From NCBI GenBank assembly GCA_036897625.1, contig JAYMTA010000906.1:1-23190 (forward strand): a stretch of DNA of 23,190 nt, read 5' to 3'. The notes under the pieces were generated by a model that made no database searches, was not told the DNA's origin, and saw nothing but the letters and a program-made list of their open reading frames with translations. This document shows, piece by piece, positions 14,275 to 23,190 of this stretch. Origin of the DNA: Pelargonium cotyledonis (lineage: Eukaryota > Streptophyta > Magnoliopsida > Geraniales > Geraniaceae). The position numbers were made by a program, and so were the translations under genes. Within the stretch, counting starts at the first letter, position 1. Every line of letters starts with the position of its first letter.

Positions 14275-17264
14275 ATGGATTGCAGAAGCGAAGTTGGGAA
14301 GCCGATGATAGTGTTGATCTGTGGAAGCTTAGTGTACTACCACTGCGCTTACCGGAATTCGAGCCTCCTCTCTCTCTTCTCCGACGTCCTCATCGTCCTC
14401 CTCTGCTCTCTCGCCATCCTCGGCCTCCTCTTTCGCCAATTGAACATCTCGTCAGTCTTGATTTCTTCGATTCCCTGTCTTTTTCTCTTATTTCTGATGT
14501 CGATTTTGGGTTTTTTTGGTCGATTAGGGTTCCTGTTGATCCCATAGAGTGGCAGATTTCGCAGGAGACTGCTAATAGATTTATAGCTTGCTTGGCGAAT
14601 ACCGTCGGTGCCGCCGAGTCGGTTCTCAGGGTTGCGGCGACGGGACACGACAAGCGGCTCTTTCTCAAGGTTAGCAGTTTGTGATTTTTGTGATGAATCG
14701 GCTATGAATTTGTGCGAGAATTTGTTTCTGATTTGAGTTGAGAAAGCACAAGTTATCCGTACATTCATATGATTTATGGATTGATTGTGTGTTGCCCATG
14801 GAAATTGTTTGTTAGTAGACGTATTTTGAAGGCAATTTGTGATTTTTTTGTGATGACTCAGCCATGAATCTGATTGAGAATTTGTTTCTAATTTGAATTG
14901 AGAATGCACAAACTATCACTTTCATGTGATTTATGGATTGATTGTGTGTGTTCTTACTGAAAATTATTTTTCAGTAGACATGTTTGTTTATATTGTTACC
15001 AGTGAGGAATGTTTTGTTTTTTGAAAAATTTGAAGGCAATTTCTGAATTTTTGTGATGGCTCAGTCATGAATGTATGTGAGAATTTGTTTTTAATTTGAA
15101 TGGAGAAAGCACAAATTATTTCTACATTCACATGGTTGTCAGTTTTATGAAGGTGCATTTGCTTGTATTAGCATCAATGACTTAACAATATGACAGTGAT
15201 TTTTGCTCACTTGAAAGCTGATATAGGTAGAAATGAGAGGATGCTAGTTTGTATGTTAACACAATTTGTGATTTTTCTGATAAATCAGCCATGTGTCTAT
15301 GTGAGAGTTTGTTTCTTATGACTATACATTGATTTATGAATTATTGATTGATTGTGTGTGTTGTTCATGGAAATTGTTTATCAGTTTTGTAAAGACGTCG
15401 TTCCAGTGAAAAAACAGTATGACAAGGACTTTTGCTAACTTGAAAGCTATATAGGTATAAATTAGAGTATGTTGAATTCATGTTGTAGCCAAAGCAATTT
15501 TATTGAATAGAACAATAGCTAGAATTGCATAGTATTTGTTCAACCATGCTTAACGGGTTATCAATATCCTTCTTTAAAGAGAATATGCATGCAGACAAAT
15601 GGGATCAACACCTTTGCTGTTGTTTCTACACATATGTCTATACCGTCCAAATGCATGGCTTTTTTTTTTTTTTAACTTATCACAACCTTAATCAAGATTG
15701 ATGAATTAGGAACTTTCCATCATAGTGAAGGTAGCTGCAAACCTAATGAAACTAGGACATTTGAGTTGAAAATTTTAGTATATGGCTTGAATTGAACTAT
15801 CGCACATGATATGCCACTTTCTGATGAAGAAGGATAATAGACTCTTTTGAGAACCATTTTGTTTCCAGTGAATTGAAAGTAACATCCAAAGCAAGATAAT
15901 ACTTCAGGGATCAAGTATTTGATTCTCAACAAGCAACTTTGGCCCGAATGTATTTGCATAAACCAGCCTCTTAAAAGTAATACTGGTATTTGGTGAGTAT
16001 GGATAACAGATTTCAATGGTAGATAAAAAAATTGGGTTTCTCTGCTTCAGTCTTTTAGTGATAAGATGAGAGTGAATTACATTAAACTATTGTTAACGAT
16101 GCCAAGTGTATATTTTGTTTAATGATAAACATTTTATTTATTTATTATCTAGCTTAGTGGTGGTTCCATATATATATTTCAAGACAATCTAGATTAATTA
16201 TTGTATTTAGATGTACAATTTCTGATTGGCACCTTTCATCGACTGAAATTACTTACCATAGCTGTTGTTTATTTATTTTCTGTCTCTAACTTTGGATCTA
16301 CAACAAAGTTGAAAACTGATATCACTTATAAACCTCTCTTCAGGTGGTGGTTTCTCTTTACATACTGTCTGCTTTGGGGAGATTGGTCTCAGGTGTAACA
16401 GTTGCTTATGGTGGTATGTTTGCTAATTATGTTCATCTCTTTATTGCTTACTAGTTTGGTACTTCAACCGTATGTCACAATTTTACGAGTTGGTTGGATG
16501 TTGTCACTTTTGTTAAGGTTTTCTTTTCATTTGCATCGCTTCTTTGCCATATAGTATAGACATGAGAAGTAAGCTACAAGATCATGAAACAAATTTGAGG
16601 AATACCCTGTTTCTGTGACATGCACACAATAACAATACATTGTTTATTACACCTGTTTGTGAATGTTACTATCGAGTCATATACTTGGATTCCATAATTA
16701 GATATTCTGTTTGATAGTTTGATCAGAATCAGATAAATAAGGTGGGATGAAATTACGAGGCCTTTACTTGAAACCAATCTTATCAGTTGTTACTTGAGAT
16801 CCAAGTAAGAATTCCTGATGATAAGAAGGCATCATTTGTTATGGCTGAAACAAAGGTAGCATTTGATTAGAATTTTTCAGGATTGAGAATCAAGAATCGT
16901 AATGAGAATGTGATTCTGACAAATCTCGTTTGATGAAAATGGCTCTCTAATTTCCACTTCATTTTTTTTATTTATCCAAACGCTACCAAAGATGCTATCC
17001 CATCGGTTGCTCCTCTCCATTCATCAGTTTAGTAATAGATATTCTTTGCCAACAAAGAAAATAGTATTTATTCTGGAATTTTCTATATCTTTGTTCCATG
17101 CAATGTGTGACAATTTCCCTCATTTGGAACGGATTCGTTTGTTTGGAACAGGATTGTGCTTGTTTTGCCTCTACATGTTAGCCGAGAACTCGCAATCAAT
17201 CAGCACCTGTCTATCTTGGCTTCTGGGAAGAAATGGCGCGGTTCTAGATAACGATAACATGTAG
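14275..17264 (+). CDS. Small reticulon-like protein (RTNLB22/23-type), 4 coding exons, 166 aa
   Basis: Coding exons: 14275-14450, 14528-14669, 16344-16413, 17152-17264 (501 nt, phases consistent, all GT-AG). The product is a short reticulon-domain protein expected in the tubular ER membrane, where reticulons wedge into the outer leaflet and curve it. The first hydrophobic hairpin is at about 10-55 (IVLICGSLVYYHCAYR, then LIVLLCSLAILGLLFRQL). The hydrophilic loop begins VPVDPIEWQISQETANR and ends ATGHDKRLFLK. The second hydrophobic hairpin is at about 107-143 (VVVSLYILSALGRLVSGVTV, then GLCLFCLYML). A short polar tail ends in NDNM. The length matches the small plant subgroup, which lacks the long N-terminal extension of other RTNLBs. 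For exon 3 the donor GGTG|GTATGT (after 16413) was chosen because it gives the conserved AYGGLCLFC join. The first ATG in frame with this product is used. Confidence 0.9.
14674..15485 (+). repeat. Diverged tandem repeats inside intron 2 of the reticulon gene
   Basis: Four related units begin near 14674, 14831, 15034 and 15261, so unit length grows from about 157 to about 203 to about 227 bp. Shared words in order: GTGATTTTTGTGATGA-type start, TCAGCCATGAAT, GAGAATTTGTTTCTAATTTG, GAGAAAGCACAA, GATTTATGGATTGATTGTGT and a GGAAATTGTTTGTTAGT-like end. Units 3 and 4 also share a CTTGAAAGCT-ATATAGGTA segment (about 15215 and 15440). The intron is 1674 nt, so half of it is this array. The sequence is non-coding and does not read through any splice site. 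Confidence 0.75.
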
Positions 17265-17822
17265 TCTACACTTCCATTGACCTACTTGTATTTGCCAATT
17301 TGTAGTGTTCCTATTCTTTTGGGTACATTTGGTTTCTTCTATAAATGCAACTTTGTCTCTGTTCCTCTTCTTTTGGAGTTGAACTTGTTTTTTTATTGAG
17401 ATATATATATATACACACGCGCGCGCATGAAGAACAACAATATTTTTATGGATATACATTCGAAAAGCTTAAACTTATAATCGTTATGCTTCCAAATGGT
17501 TACATGAAACCATAAGAAATAATATAAGTAAAAAAATCTCACCTCCAAACCAAAATTCATGTCCAAACACAACCTTAAAATCTCATATAGCTTTCATGAG
17601 AACCCAAAACAAGCAAAATTCATGCGTAAAAAGACATTGGTTTTTACAATCTCCAAAAGCATGACCCTATATTTCTCTTCCCCAATAGTTTTATGACAAG
17701 AATGCACAAGCTATGCTCAAGTTTCTTGCAGCATAATCTATTGTTTTTTTGCCAGATTTCTTCTATGCAAAATGGTGATATATACAAATGAGCAGCTTAG
17801 CAATTCTTTTCTTCGTTATGTT
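17265..17822. other. Spacer between convergent reticulon and ETR1 genes, with both 3' UTRs
   Basis: About 560 bp that must contain both 3' untranslated regions and poly(A) sites. It holds a mixed dinucleotide microsatellite at 17401-17426 and otherwise AT-rich sequence. No gene is seen. Confidence 0.6.
17401..17426. repeat. Compound (AT)n(AC)n(GC)n microsatellite
   Basis: A 26-bp alternating purine-pyrimidine run passes from AT through AC to GC steps (ATATATATATATACACACGC then GCGCGC). Alternating GC/AC tracts can adopt Z-DNA under supercoiling. It sits between the two convergent genes. Confidence 0.8.
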
Positions 17823-20800
17823 TTAGGCCTCAAATAGAATGCGATGCTCTAAAAGTTTGGACAAGACATTTCTCATTTTATCTACCGAAACGGGTTTCAG
17901 AATAACACCTTCCATGCCGACTCTCAAGCAGTTTTCTTTGGTTACCTTGTCTATGTTGCTGGTCAACACTACTATAAGCGGCCTCTCGTGGCGCTTCATG
18001 AATTTTTCGTGAATGCGAACAGCAATTTCGTGACCATCTATGCCAGGCACACGGACATCCATGAAAACCACTTTGTGATCCTGAGAAACAATAAGCAAAC
18101 ACTCTTCGGAGGAGCTTACGGTTGTCACATCACATCCCAAGTGCATAAGAATTCCTTTTGTCACCATCCTGCTAATGCTGTACAACACATAAACATGCAT
18201 GTAAGAATTAAATTTTCTACATCTCCTCATCCTATTTATTTTTTCAATTTCCATCATTATCGCCACAAATTTATGTACGTATATGTCTATCTAGCTGGAT
18301 TTCAAATACGGTGACCTAAACTCTAAGCGAACAAACATATAAAATGTCGATATCTAGCTGTTTTGATATCTTACTCTATACAGCACTAGTTAGAAGTTAG
18401 AACAAAGTGGCCAAATTACTATATATATATATATATATATATATATTTCAAAGGTTTCTATAAAAACATTTTCCATTTGAATTCCCATCAATAATGTCAT
18501 CTGCAACTTTTAAGACCAGACCCCTAAGCCACAAGTCCATATCTTGCATGACACAAACCCAAAACTCCATCCATCCCTTCATAGAGGCTTATAGAGACTT
18601 AGGTCTCCCCATTTCAGCAAACTTAGGATCATTCTAGAAATATAGAGATTTCTCCATGTATGGCTAGAAAATATAGAATAGTATAGAGAGGGAATTTTAA
18701 ACGTTTATTGTACCCTCGTACTTTAGATCCTAGTCATACATTTTCATAGCATTGAAGCATAAACAGGAGAGTTCATTTGCCCAATCTATCTCAAAATTGT
18801 AAACTTCATTGGTGTAACAAAGGCTATCTTGCAAAGTTCTTTGGTTGACTTAGAGAACCACACGTATGCGATATCTCATAGAAACTAATTATCAACCTAT
18901 CTGAAACTGTAAAAGGAATGAAAAATGACAATTTTACTAACCCATTTTCATCCATAAGAAGAACTTTCAGTCCTGAAAAATCTGGTTGATTGTAATTTGT
19001 TGAAACTTTAGGTATCAAAGGTGGCTTAGGTTCATTTGATCGCTCCGGAATTCCAAGTTTTACCACAAAAGTAGCAGTACATCCTTTGCCAGGACCTTCG
19101 CTATCAATCCAAATATGTCCATCCATAAGATTTACGAACCTGATTACGTCACAAAAAAATAAATTATACAATGAAATTTAATCTTAGATTTAGAAAGTTG
19201 AAAGATGGCCGTCCATGAGGCAAAAATATATTCAAACACAGTCTAATGCATATAAACATAAAACCAAAATTGTACTCATTAAGGTAAGAATGACGTACCT
19301 CTTGCATATAGCTAATCCAAGTCCACTGCCACCAGAGTTTTTAGTTGCTACTGGTTGAGATTGTGCAAATTTGGTGAACAACTTAGGCATATCTTGGGAG
19401 TTAATTCCCGATCCAGAATCTTTTACCTAAGCCAAAAGAGAAATAAGTAATATGTGTAACTGTTAACACAACATAAATAAACATCCAAAAAAAAATAAGG
19501 ATAGAAATCTAGATATTCAAGAAACAAACCTGTACACGAATGTAAAACTGATTGTCACTTGATACCGGAAAGAAGTCGGGAGCTCGAGGATCTCTTACAG
19601 ATTCTGATTTTGCAACAAAAGCAGTTACTGATATACTACCTTCTTTTGAGAACTTTACGGCATTACCCACAACATTTAGCATTATCTGAACAAGACGTTT
19701 TTCATCACCAATGACGTACTCTGGTAAATCCGGAGATACATTCAATGTAATAAACAACTTCTTAATAGATGCAATAGGCTTGATTAAGTTAAAAACCTGC
19801 AATAGAAAGATGCATCTTAATACAGAATCAAGATCCACAATCACTCAACAAAATCCATCTAAGTCCTAATAATGTCCACAACAAGTGAAAAATAAAATTA
19901 ACTAGCATAATCATACCTCTCTGAAAACAGCATGAAGGTTAAAAGTTCCAATGTCTAGTTGAAGACTCCCATCTTCAAGCCTTGACAGATCTAACACATC
20001 ATTTATAAGAGTAGCCAAAAGGTTACTGCTTTTTAATATAGTTTCCACCATCAGGCGCTGCTCAGATGTCAGATCCGTTTCCTGTAGTAAGGAAGAAAGT
20101 GCAATTATTGCATGCATAGGAGTTCTCATCTCATGGTTCATAACAGCCAAGAAATCATTGCGAGCACGAATTGCCATTTCTGCTTCTCTCCTGGCCATGT
20201 CAAGTGCCACATTCTGCTCCATAAGAAGATCCCTTGCCCTCATCGACTCTTCTAATATAGCGGCATGTGAAAGTGCTACGGCTACCTGAATAATAAGAAT
20301 ATGCCAATAAGCACCTCTAAACACCATAGCAAAAACAAACCGTCCATTATAATTGCCAAAAATAAACATTGTTGGCTCTAAAGATGCCACTTAAAAGAAA
20401 AAAGGGTAACCTAGTGCACAACATTGCCACCATTGCGGGGATCTGGGGAGCCACCACTCAAGAAAATCAAAGACACTCTGCATTTACAAAGATGTTAAGA
20501 GGAGTAATTCTTTCTTGCATGTGTCCCTCCTCCACAAGCCCGCAGAAAGAATTAACAACCGAGGAACAAGAACGAGATTCACATCTTGTAATCCGAAAAT
20601 ACTTTTAGTGATTTTGAATTATTTTTTAGATTGAACAAAAGAAAACCAATGCATTTAGCCCTTTCAGTTAAGCAAATACTACCATGATACATGTATACTA
20701 AAGAGGGGGCCACATGAAGTAAGTTGCACTAGGAATTTGATTTCAACATTTTTTCTTTACCAAGCAGAAAAAATAATGCACTAATGCAATGCAGACAATC

Positions 20801-21735
20801 TAAAAAAGATAAACAAAGTAACGTCATACTTGATCAGCTACTACTTCCACCAGCTCCAATTCGTGGACATGCCATTGCCTTGCACTATCTGATGGAAGCA
20901 TCAAAACCATCATAGCATAACGTTTTGTTGAAAGTTCAGGCCAGTCGTTGATTTGGAAATTGGAAAGATGTAAAAGCGGGACCCGAACAGCAACAACTTC
21001 CCCAGCTATGTATTTTCCTGCAAGAGGTCGTAGCCTTGCTATAGGGGAATTTGGTGATATTTTTATTGCACGGTTGCTTCTGAAAACCTGATTGAGCACA
21101 GGAAGATGGATGGGTACAGTATATCCTACTGGATTCTGTTGACGAAGAGTATGTGAAAGTTGAAGCCCTAAACCAGTCCGCGTTGGCATCCACAAGGCAC
21201 ATTCTTCCAAATCCAAAATTCTACCCAGCTCAACAAGAGTGGTCTTTAGTATAGTATGTCTATCGAGCGTGCTTCTGATCTCATGAGTCAGCATCCTAAC
21301 ATGTCGACCAGTCTCTTCCTGTGTACGAATCAGACCCATTTCTCTATCAAGCTCCGCAGCCTTGTTTTTCAAAAATAGCTCCCTAGTCTTAACACTCAAC
21401 AGATCGGGAATAATGTGAACAAGCATAAGGGCAGTCACACATGAGACTGCAGCAGTCATAAGCTTTGCGGTGGTCATTACTATTACCACAGTTCTTGTAT
21501 GCACGTTAAACGTCCATAAGTTAATAAGATGTGTTGCCCCGCACAAAACTATGAAAGCACCAAACTGAACAAGGACCCACTTATATGGGAACACCACCGA
21601 TTTTTTAACGAAGTAGATCAGCTCTAAAGGGATTGAGAAGTAAGCAATCGCGATAAAGAAATCCGAGATATATTGGTATTTCATTAACAGGTCATCGGCC
21701 GACCATTGTGGCTCAAAACAATTGCAAGCCTCCAT
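17823..21735 (-). CDS. ETR1: Ethylene receptor ETR1 (subfamily I, with receiver domain), 6 coding exons, 740 aa
   Basis: Copper-dependent ethylene receptor of the ER membrane; without ethylene it activates the CTR1 kinase and represses the response. Coding exons on the minus strand: 21735-20830, 20285-19917, 19796-19530, 19426-19299, 19139-18942, 18177-17823 (2223 nt, all GT-AG, phases consistent). The N-terminus [11 protein letters not shown] has Cys4 and Cys6, which form the dimer disulphides. Three membrane helices (about 23-115) keep Asp25, Tyr32, Pro36 and the Cu-binding Cys65/His69. The GAF domain spans about 158-307. The histidine kinase has His353 in NHEMRTP, an N box with Asn466/Asn470, G1 DSGSG (517-521), F box FTKFA and G2 GGSGLGLAI (546-554), so all kinase motifs are present as in subfamily I. 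The receiver (about 613-735) has acidic Asp620, phospho-acceptor Asp663 in FMDVRVPG, Thr695 and Lys717. Arabidopsis ETR1 is 738 aa. Retention of the receiver separates it from ERS1. No break was found. Confidence 0.97.
18421..18446. repeat. (AT)13 microsatellite in ETR1 intron 5
   Basis: An uninterrupted AT dinucleotide run of 26 bp inside intron 5 of ETR1. A likely length-polymorphic marker. Confidence 0.9.
18490..18800 (+). mobile_element. Degenerate LTR-like fragment in ETR1 intron 5
   Basis: By eye, 18718-18800 aligns with 22830-22912 upstream of ETR1. The shared pattern is GTACTTT(T)A-ATCCTAG, then TCATxCATTT-CA-TAG, then ATAAA-AGG-GAG, then TT-CCCAA. An earlier part also matches: TTCTAGAAATATAGAGATTT (near 18635) against ATCTAGAAATATGGATATTT (near 22736), and AATGTCATCTGCAAC (18493) against GAATGTCATGTGCAC (about 22609). 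The upstream copy carries a clear TATAAATAGGGG promoter, so the shared block looks like the U3/R part of an LTR; here the TATA word has decayed to ATAAACAGG. It is antisense to ETR1. No ends or target duplication can be fixed. Confidence 0.5.
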
Positions 21736-21782
21736 TGCCGTTGAATTGAACAGAATCAGTCAATTCTTCCTCTCAAGCATTC
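21736..21782 (-). promoter_or_regulatory. ETR1 leader exon next to the ATG, preceded by a probable leader-intron acceptor
   Basis: On the minus strand, TTATTGCAG|GAATGCTTGAG marks a good 3' splice site, with the exon starting at 21782, 47 nt upstream of the ETR1 ATG. Known plant ETR1 genes have an intron in the 5' leader, which fits. The first leader exon must lie further right, but its donor could not be identified. The leader contains a 6-codon uORF at 21780-21760. Confidence 0.55.
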
Positions 21783-22202
21783 CTGCAATAACAAGGGATA
21801 GATAAAATAAACAACCCTGCCCACCAATATATTATTTTCTGAAATGCATTGGATGACAAGCCCTAGCACATGTCGAATGAAACCATAAGTAAAGTCAACT
21901 CAAATACGTGATCTATCTATGTCACAAAAGGGACAAGCATGATGTGAGCTGTTGAGCACTCCCCAACACGTAACGTAATAATGCAATGCACCACAATCTT
22001 ATCATCTACATTTAGTCTTTTTCCAGTCACAAGAAAAAGAGGTTAAAGAAAGGACCCTCAATCAGGGGTGTACTACAGGGTTTTTGACATTACAATTATG
22101 AAGCACAAAAGGTATATGTTTCTTCCTTTATAATGATATCATCAATGGTATGCACTGAGCTCTTTGCTTAGGTGATTCTTATAACCTTAACCAAAAAGGT
22201 TA
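21783..22202. other. Upstream region of ETR1, probably leader intron
   Basis: AT-rich sequence with no ORF of note. It is probably part of the ETR1 leader intron, given the acceptor at its left edge. No other feature is recognised. Confidence 0.4.
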
Positions 22203-22203
22203 G

Positions 22204-22412
22204 ATATTTTCCCTTGAATATGCTTTACAAAAATTTATATCACAACACAACTCTTATCAACATACACTCCACACAGCACATAATTAATGTAGGAATCTGA
22301 GTCTCACATTCATGTATACTAAAACCAGTACTGTCTTGCTATAAAGAAGATGATATCAAGGATATGTTCTCAATCAGTATAATGTGCAATCAAATTTACT
22401 TTGCTCATTTCA
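22204..22412 (+). repeat. Direct repeat copy A upstream of ETR1
   Basis: From GATATTTTCCCTTGAATATG to TTTACTTTGCTCATTTC this segment repeats at 22917-23190 in the same orientation, with few mismatches apart from a 66-bp insertion (tandem duplication) in the second copy. Copy A probably lies in the ETR1 leader intron or promoter. It may be the R/U5 part of an LTR or a local segmental duplication. Confidence 0.85.
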
Positions 22413-22504
22413 ATTATTACAGTTCGTGCAGAGCACACAAACGAGTATTGAACAAAAATAAGGGGAATCAAACCGTCAGATAGAGCAGAATACAGAAGAG
22501 AGCA

Positions 22505-22524
22505 ATATGTCACGATATGTCACG
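22505..22524 (+). repeat. 10-bp tandem duplication at the edge of the LTR-like block
   Basis: ATATGTCACG is repeated twice in tandem (22505-22514, 22515-22524). It lies where the LTR-like sequence beginning TGTCACGGTCTG starts, so it may mark an insertion edge, or be a simple slippage duplication. Confidence 0.7.
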
Positions 22525-22916
22525 GTCTGAATGTACGTGACCCAAATATTATATTTGGACGGCAAAAGAATTTGGATGACTCGGAAAAACGCAAGACTTG
22601 CACATGTGAATGTCATGTGCACAATGGATAGCATGAAACATTAAGCCCAAATGCAAGGCCCAATTCATGCTAGCTCAACACTTTGCATGGTCCAAGCCCA
22701 AGCACAAGGCCAATCTTAATCCTACTTGAAAGAATCTAGAAATATGGATATTTCTTAGGACAACTCTAGAATTATGAAAAAACTTAGGGACCATCTAGAC
22801 AATTAATCTCAATCATCCATAGTGTTCATGTACTTTTAATCCTAGCCGTTCATTTCACTAGACTTCTAGTATAAATAGGGGAGGGTTGCACTTTCCCAAA
22901 TCATTCCCAACTCTCT
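22518..22916 (+). mobile_element. LTR-like sequence with TATA promoter between the two direct repeats
   Basis: The block starts TGTCACGG and includes GGCCCA/CCAAGCCCA-type words. It has repeated TCTAGA words, then CTTCTAG followed by TATAAATAGGGGAGGGTTGC (about 22870-22889), a classic plant LTR U3/TATA arrangement, and leads directly into direct repeat copy B. Related sequence lies in ETR1 intron 5. If it is an LTR, R/U5 would continue into copy B and past the window's right edge, so the 3' end is not seen. No internal retrotransposon coding sequence is present. A duplicated host promoter is the alternative. Confidence 0.5.
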
Positions 22917-23190
22917 GATATTTTCCCTTGAATATACTTTACAAAAATTATATCACAACAACACAACTCTTGTCAGCATACACTTCACACATCACATAAT
23001 TAATGTAGGAATCTGAGTCTCACATTCATGTGTACTAAAACCAGTTCCTTGCACACATCACATAATTAATGCCGGAATCTGAGTCTCACATTCATGTGCA
23101 CTAAAACCAGTTCCTTGCTATAAAGAAGATGATATCAAGGATATGTTCTCAATCAGTATAATGTGCAATCAAATTTACTTTGCTCATTTC
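22917..23190 (+). repeat. Direct repeat copy B upstream of ETR1, cut by the window end
   Basis: Matches copy A (22204-22412) from GATATTTTCCCTTGAATAT through GCAATCAAATTTACTTTGCT. It is 66 bp longer because of an internal tandem duplication. It ends at the window border, so its true extent is unknown. Confidence 0.85.
22986..23117 (+). repeat. Two tandem 66-bp units inside copy B
   Basis: Units 22986-23051 and 23052-23117 both start CACACATCACATAATTAATG and end AAAACCAGTTCCTTG; they differ at about three positions (TA/CC after AATG, and T/C in GTGTACT/GTGCACT). Copy A has a single unit, so the duplication is recent and specific to copy B. Confidence 0.9.

Noticed and set aside
14674-15485. 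C/D-box snoRNA cluster in the reticulon intron
   Set aside because: GTGATGA and CTGA words recur, but they are only about 40 nt apart, vary between units and lack terminal stems, so they do not meet C/D snoRNA structure.
16410-16413. Alternative donor TATG|GTGGTA for reticulon exon 3
   Set aside because: It keeps frame but deletes one Gly from the conserved AY(A/G)GLCLFC motif, and the GTATGT donor three bases on is closer to consensus.
20369-20608. Plus-strand ORF within ETR1 intron 1
   Set aside because: No recognisable domain; it lies opposite an intron bounded by good splice sites.
22986-23117. CRISPR-like repeat array
   Set aside because: Only two adjacent 66-bp units without spacers, in plant nuclear DNA; this is a tandem duplication.

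Overview
The window is nuclear DNA from a flowering plant, very probably a eudicot. The genes are split by many short AT-rich introns with GT-AG borders. The gene families are plant ones (ETR1-type ethylene receptor, vacuolar H+-ATPase subunit A, DUF1666, plant reticulon, DUF295), and the spacers carry plant-type transposon remnants (Stowaway-like MITEs, LTR fragments). I cannot name the species from sequence alone. No rRNA, tRNA, CRISPR array or bacterial-style operon is visible.

Layout from left to right: (1) 517-1932, plus strand, a decayed DUF295 gene broken by about five frame changes. (2) 7552-2407, minus strand, a complete 20-exon gene for V-type H+-ATPase catalytic subunit A (623 aa). 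(3) 11970-9510, minus strand, a complete 4-exon DUF1666 gene (430 aa) with one GC-AG intron and probable introns in both untranslated regions. (4) 14275-17264, plus strand, a complete 4-exon small reticulon-like protein (166 aa) whose second intron holds diverged tandem repeats. (5) 21735-17823, minus strand, a complete 6-exon ETR1-type ethylene receptor (740 aa) with its receiver domain. All exon lengths and phases were worked out by hand and sum to intact reading frames.

Genes 4 and 5 converge, genes 2 and 3 lie in tandem, and genes 3 and 4 diverge across a 1.7-kb spacer that contains a Stowaway-like element. The genes are functionally independent: vacuolar and endomembrane acidification, an unknown plant-specific protein, ER membrane shaping, and hormone perception at the ER. 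Nothing indicates a gene cluster.

The most interesting material is non-coding. Related LTR-like sequence appears to lie both inside ETR1 intron 5 and upstream of ETR1. Upstream of ETR1 there is also a pair of about 210-270 bp direct repeats, one with an internal 66-bp tandem duplication. A 6-codon upstream ORF sits in the ETR1 leader right after a probable leader splice junction. I found no convincing new protein-based system.
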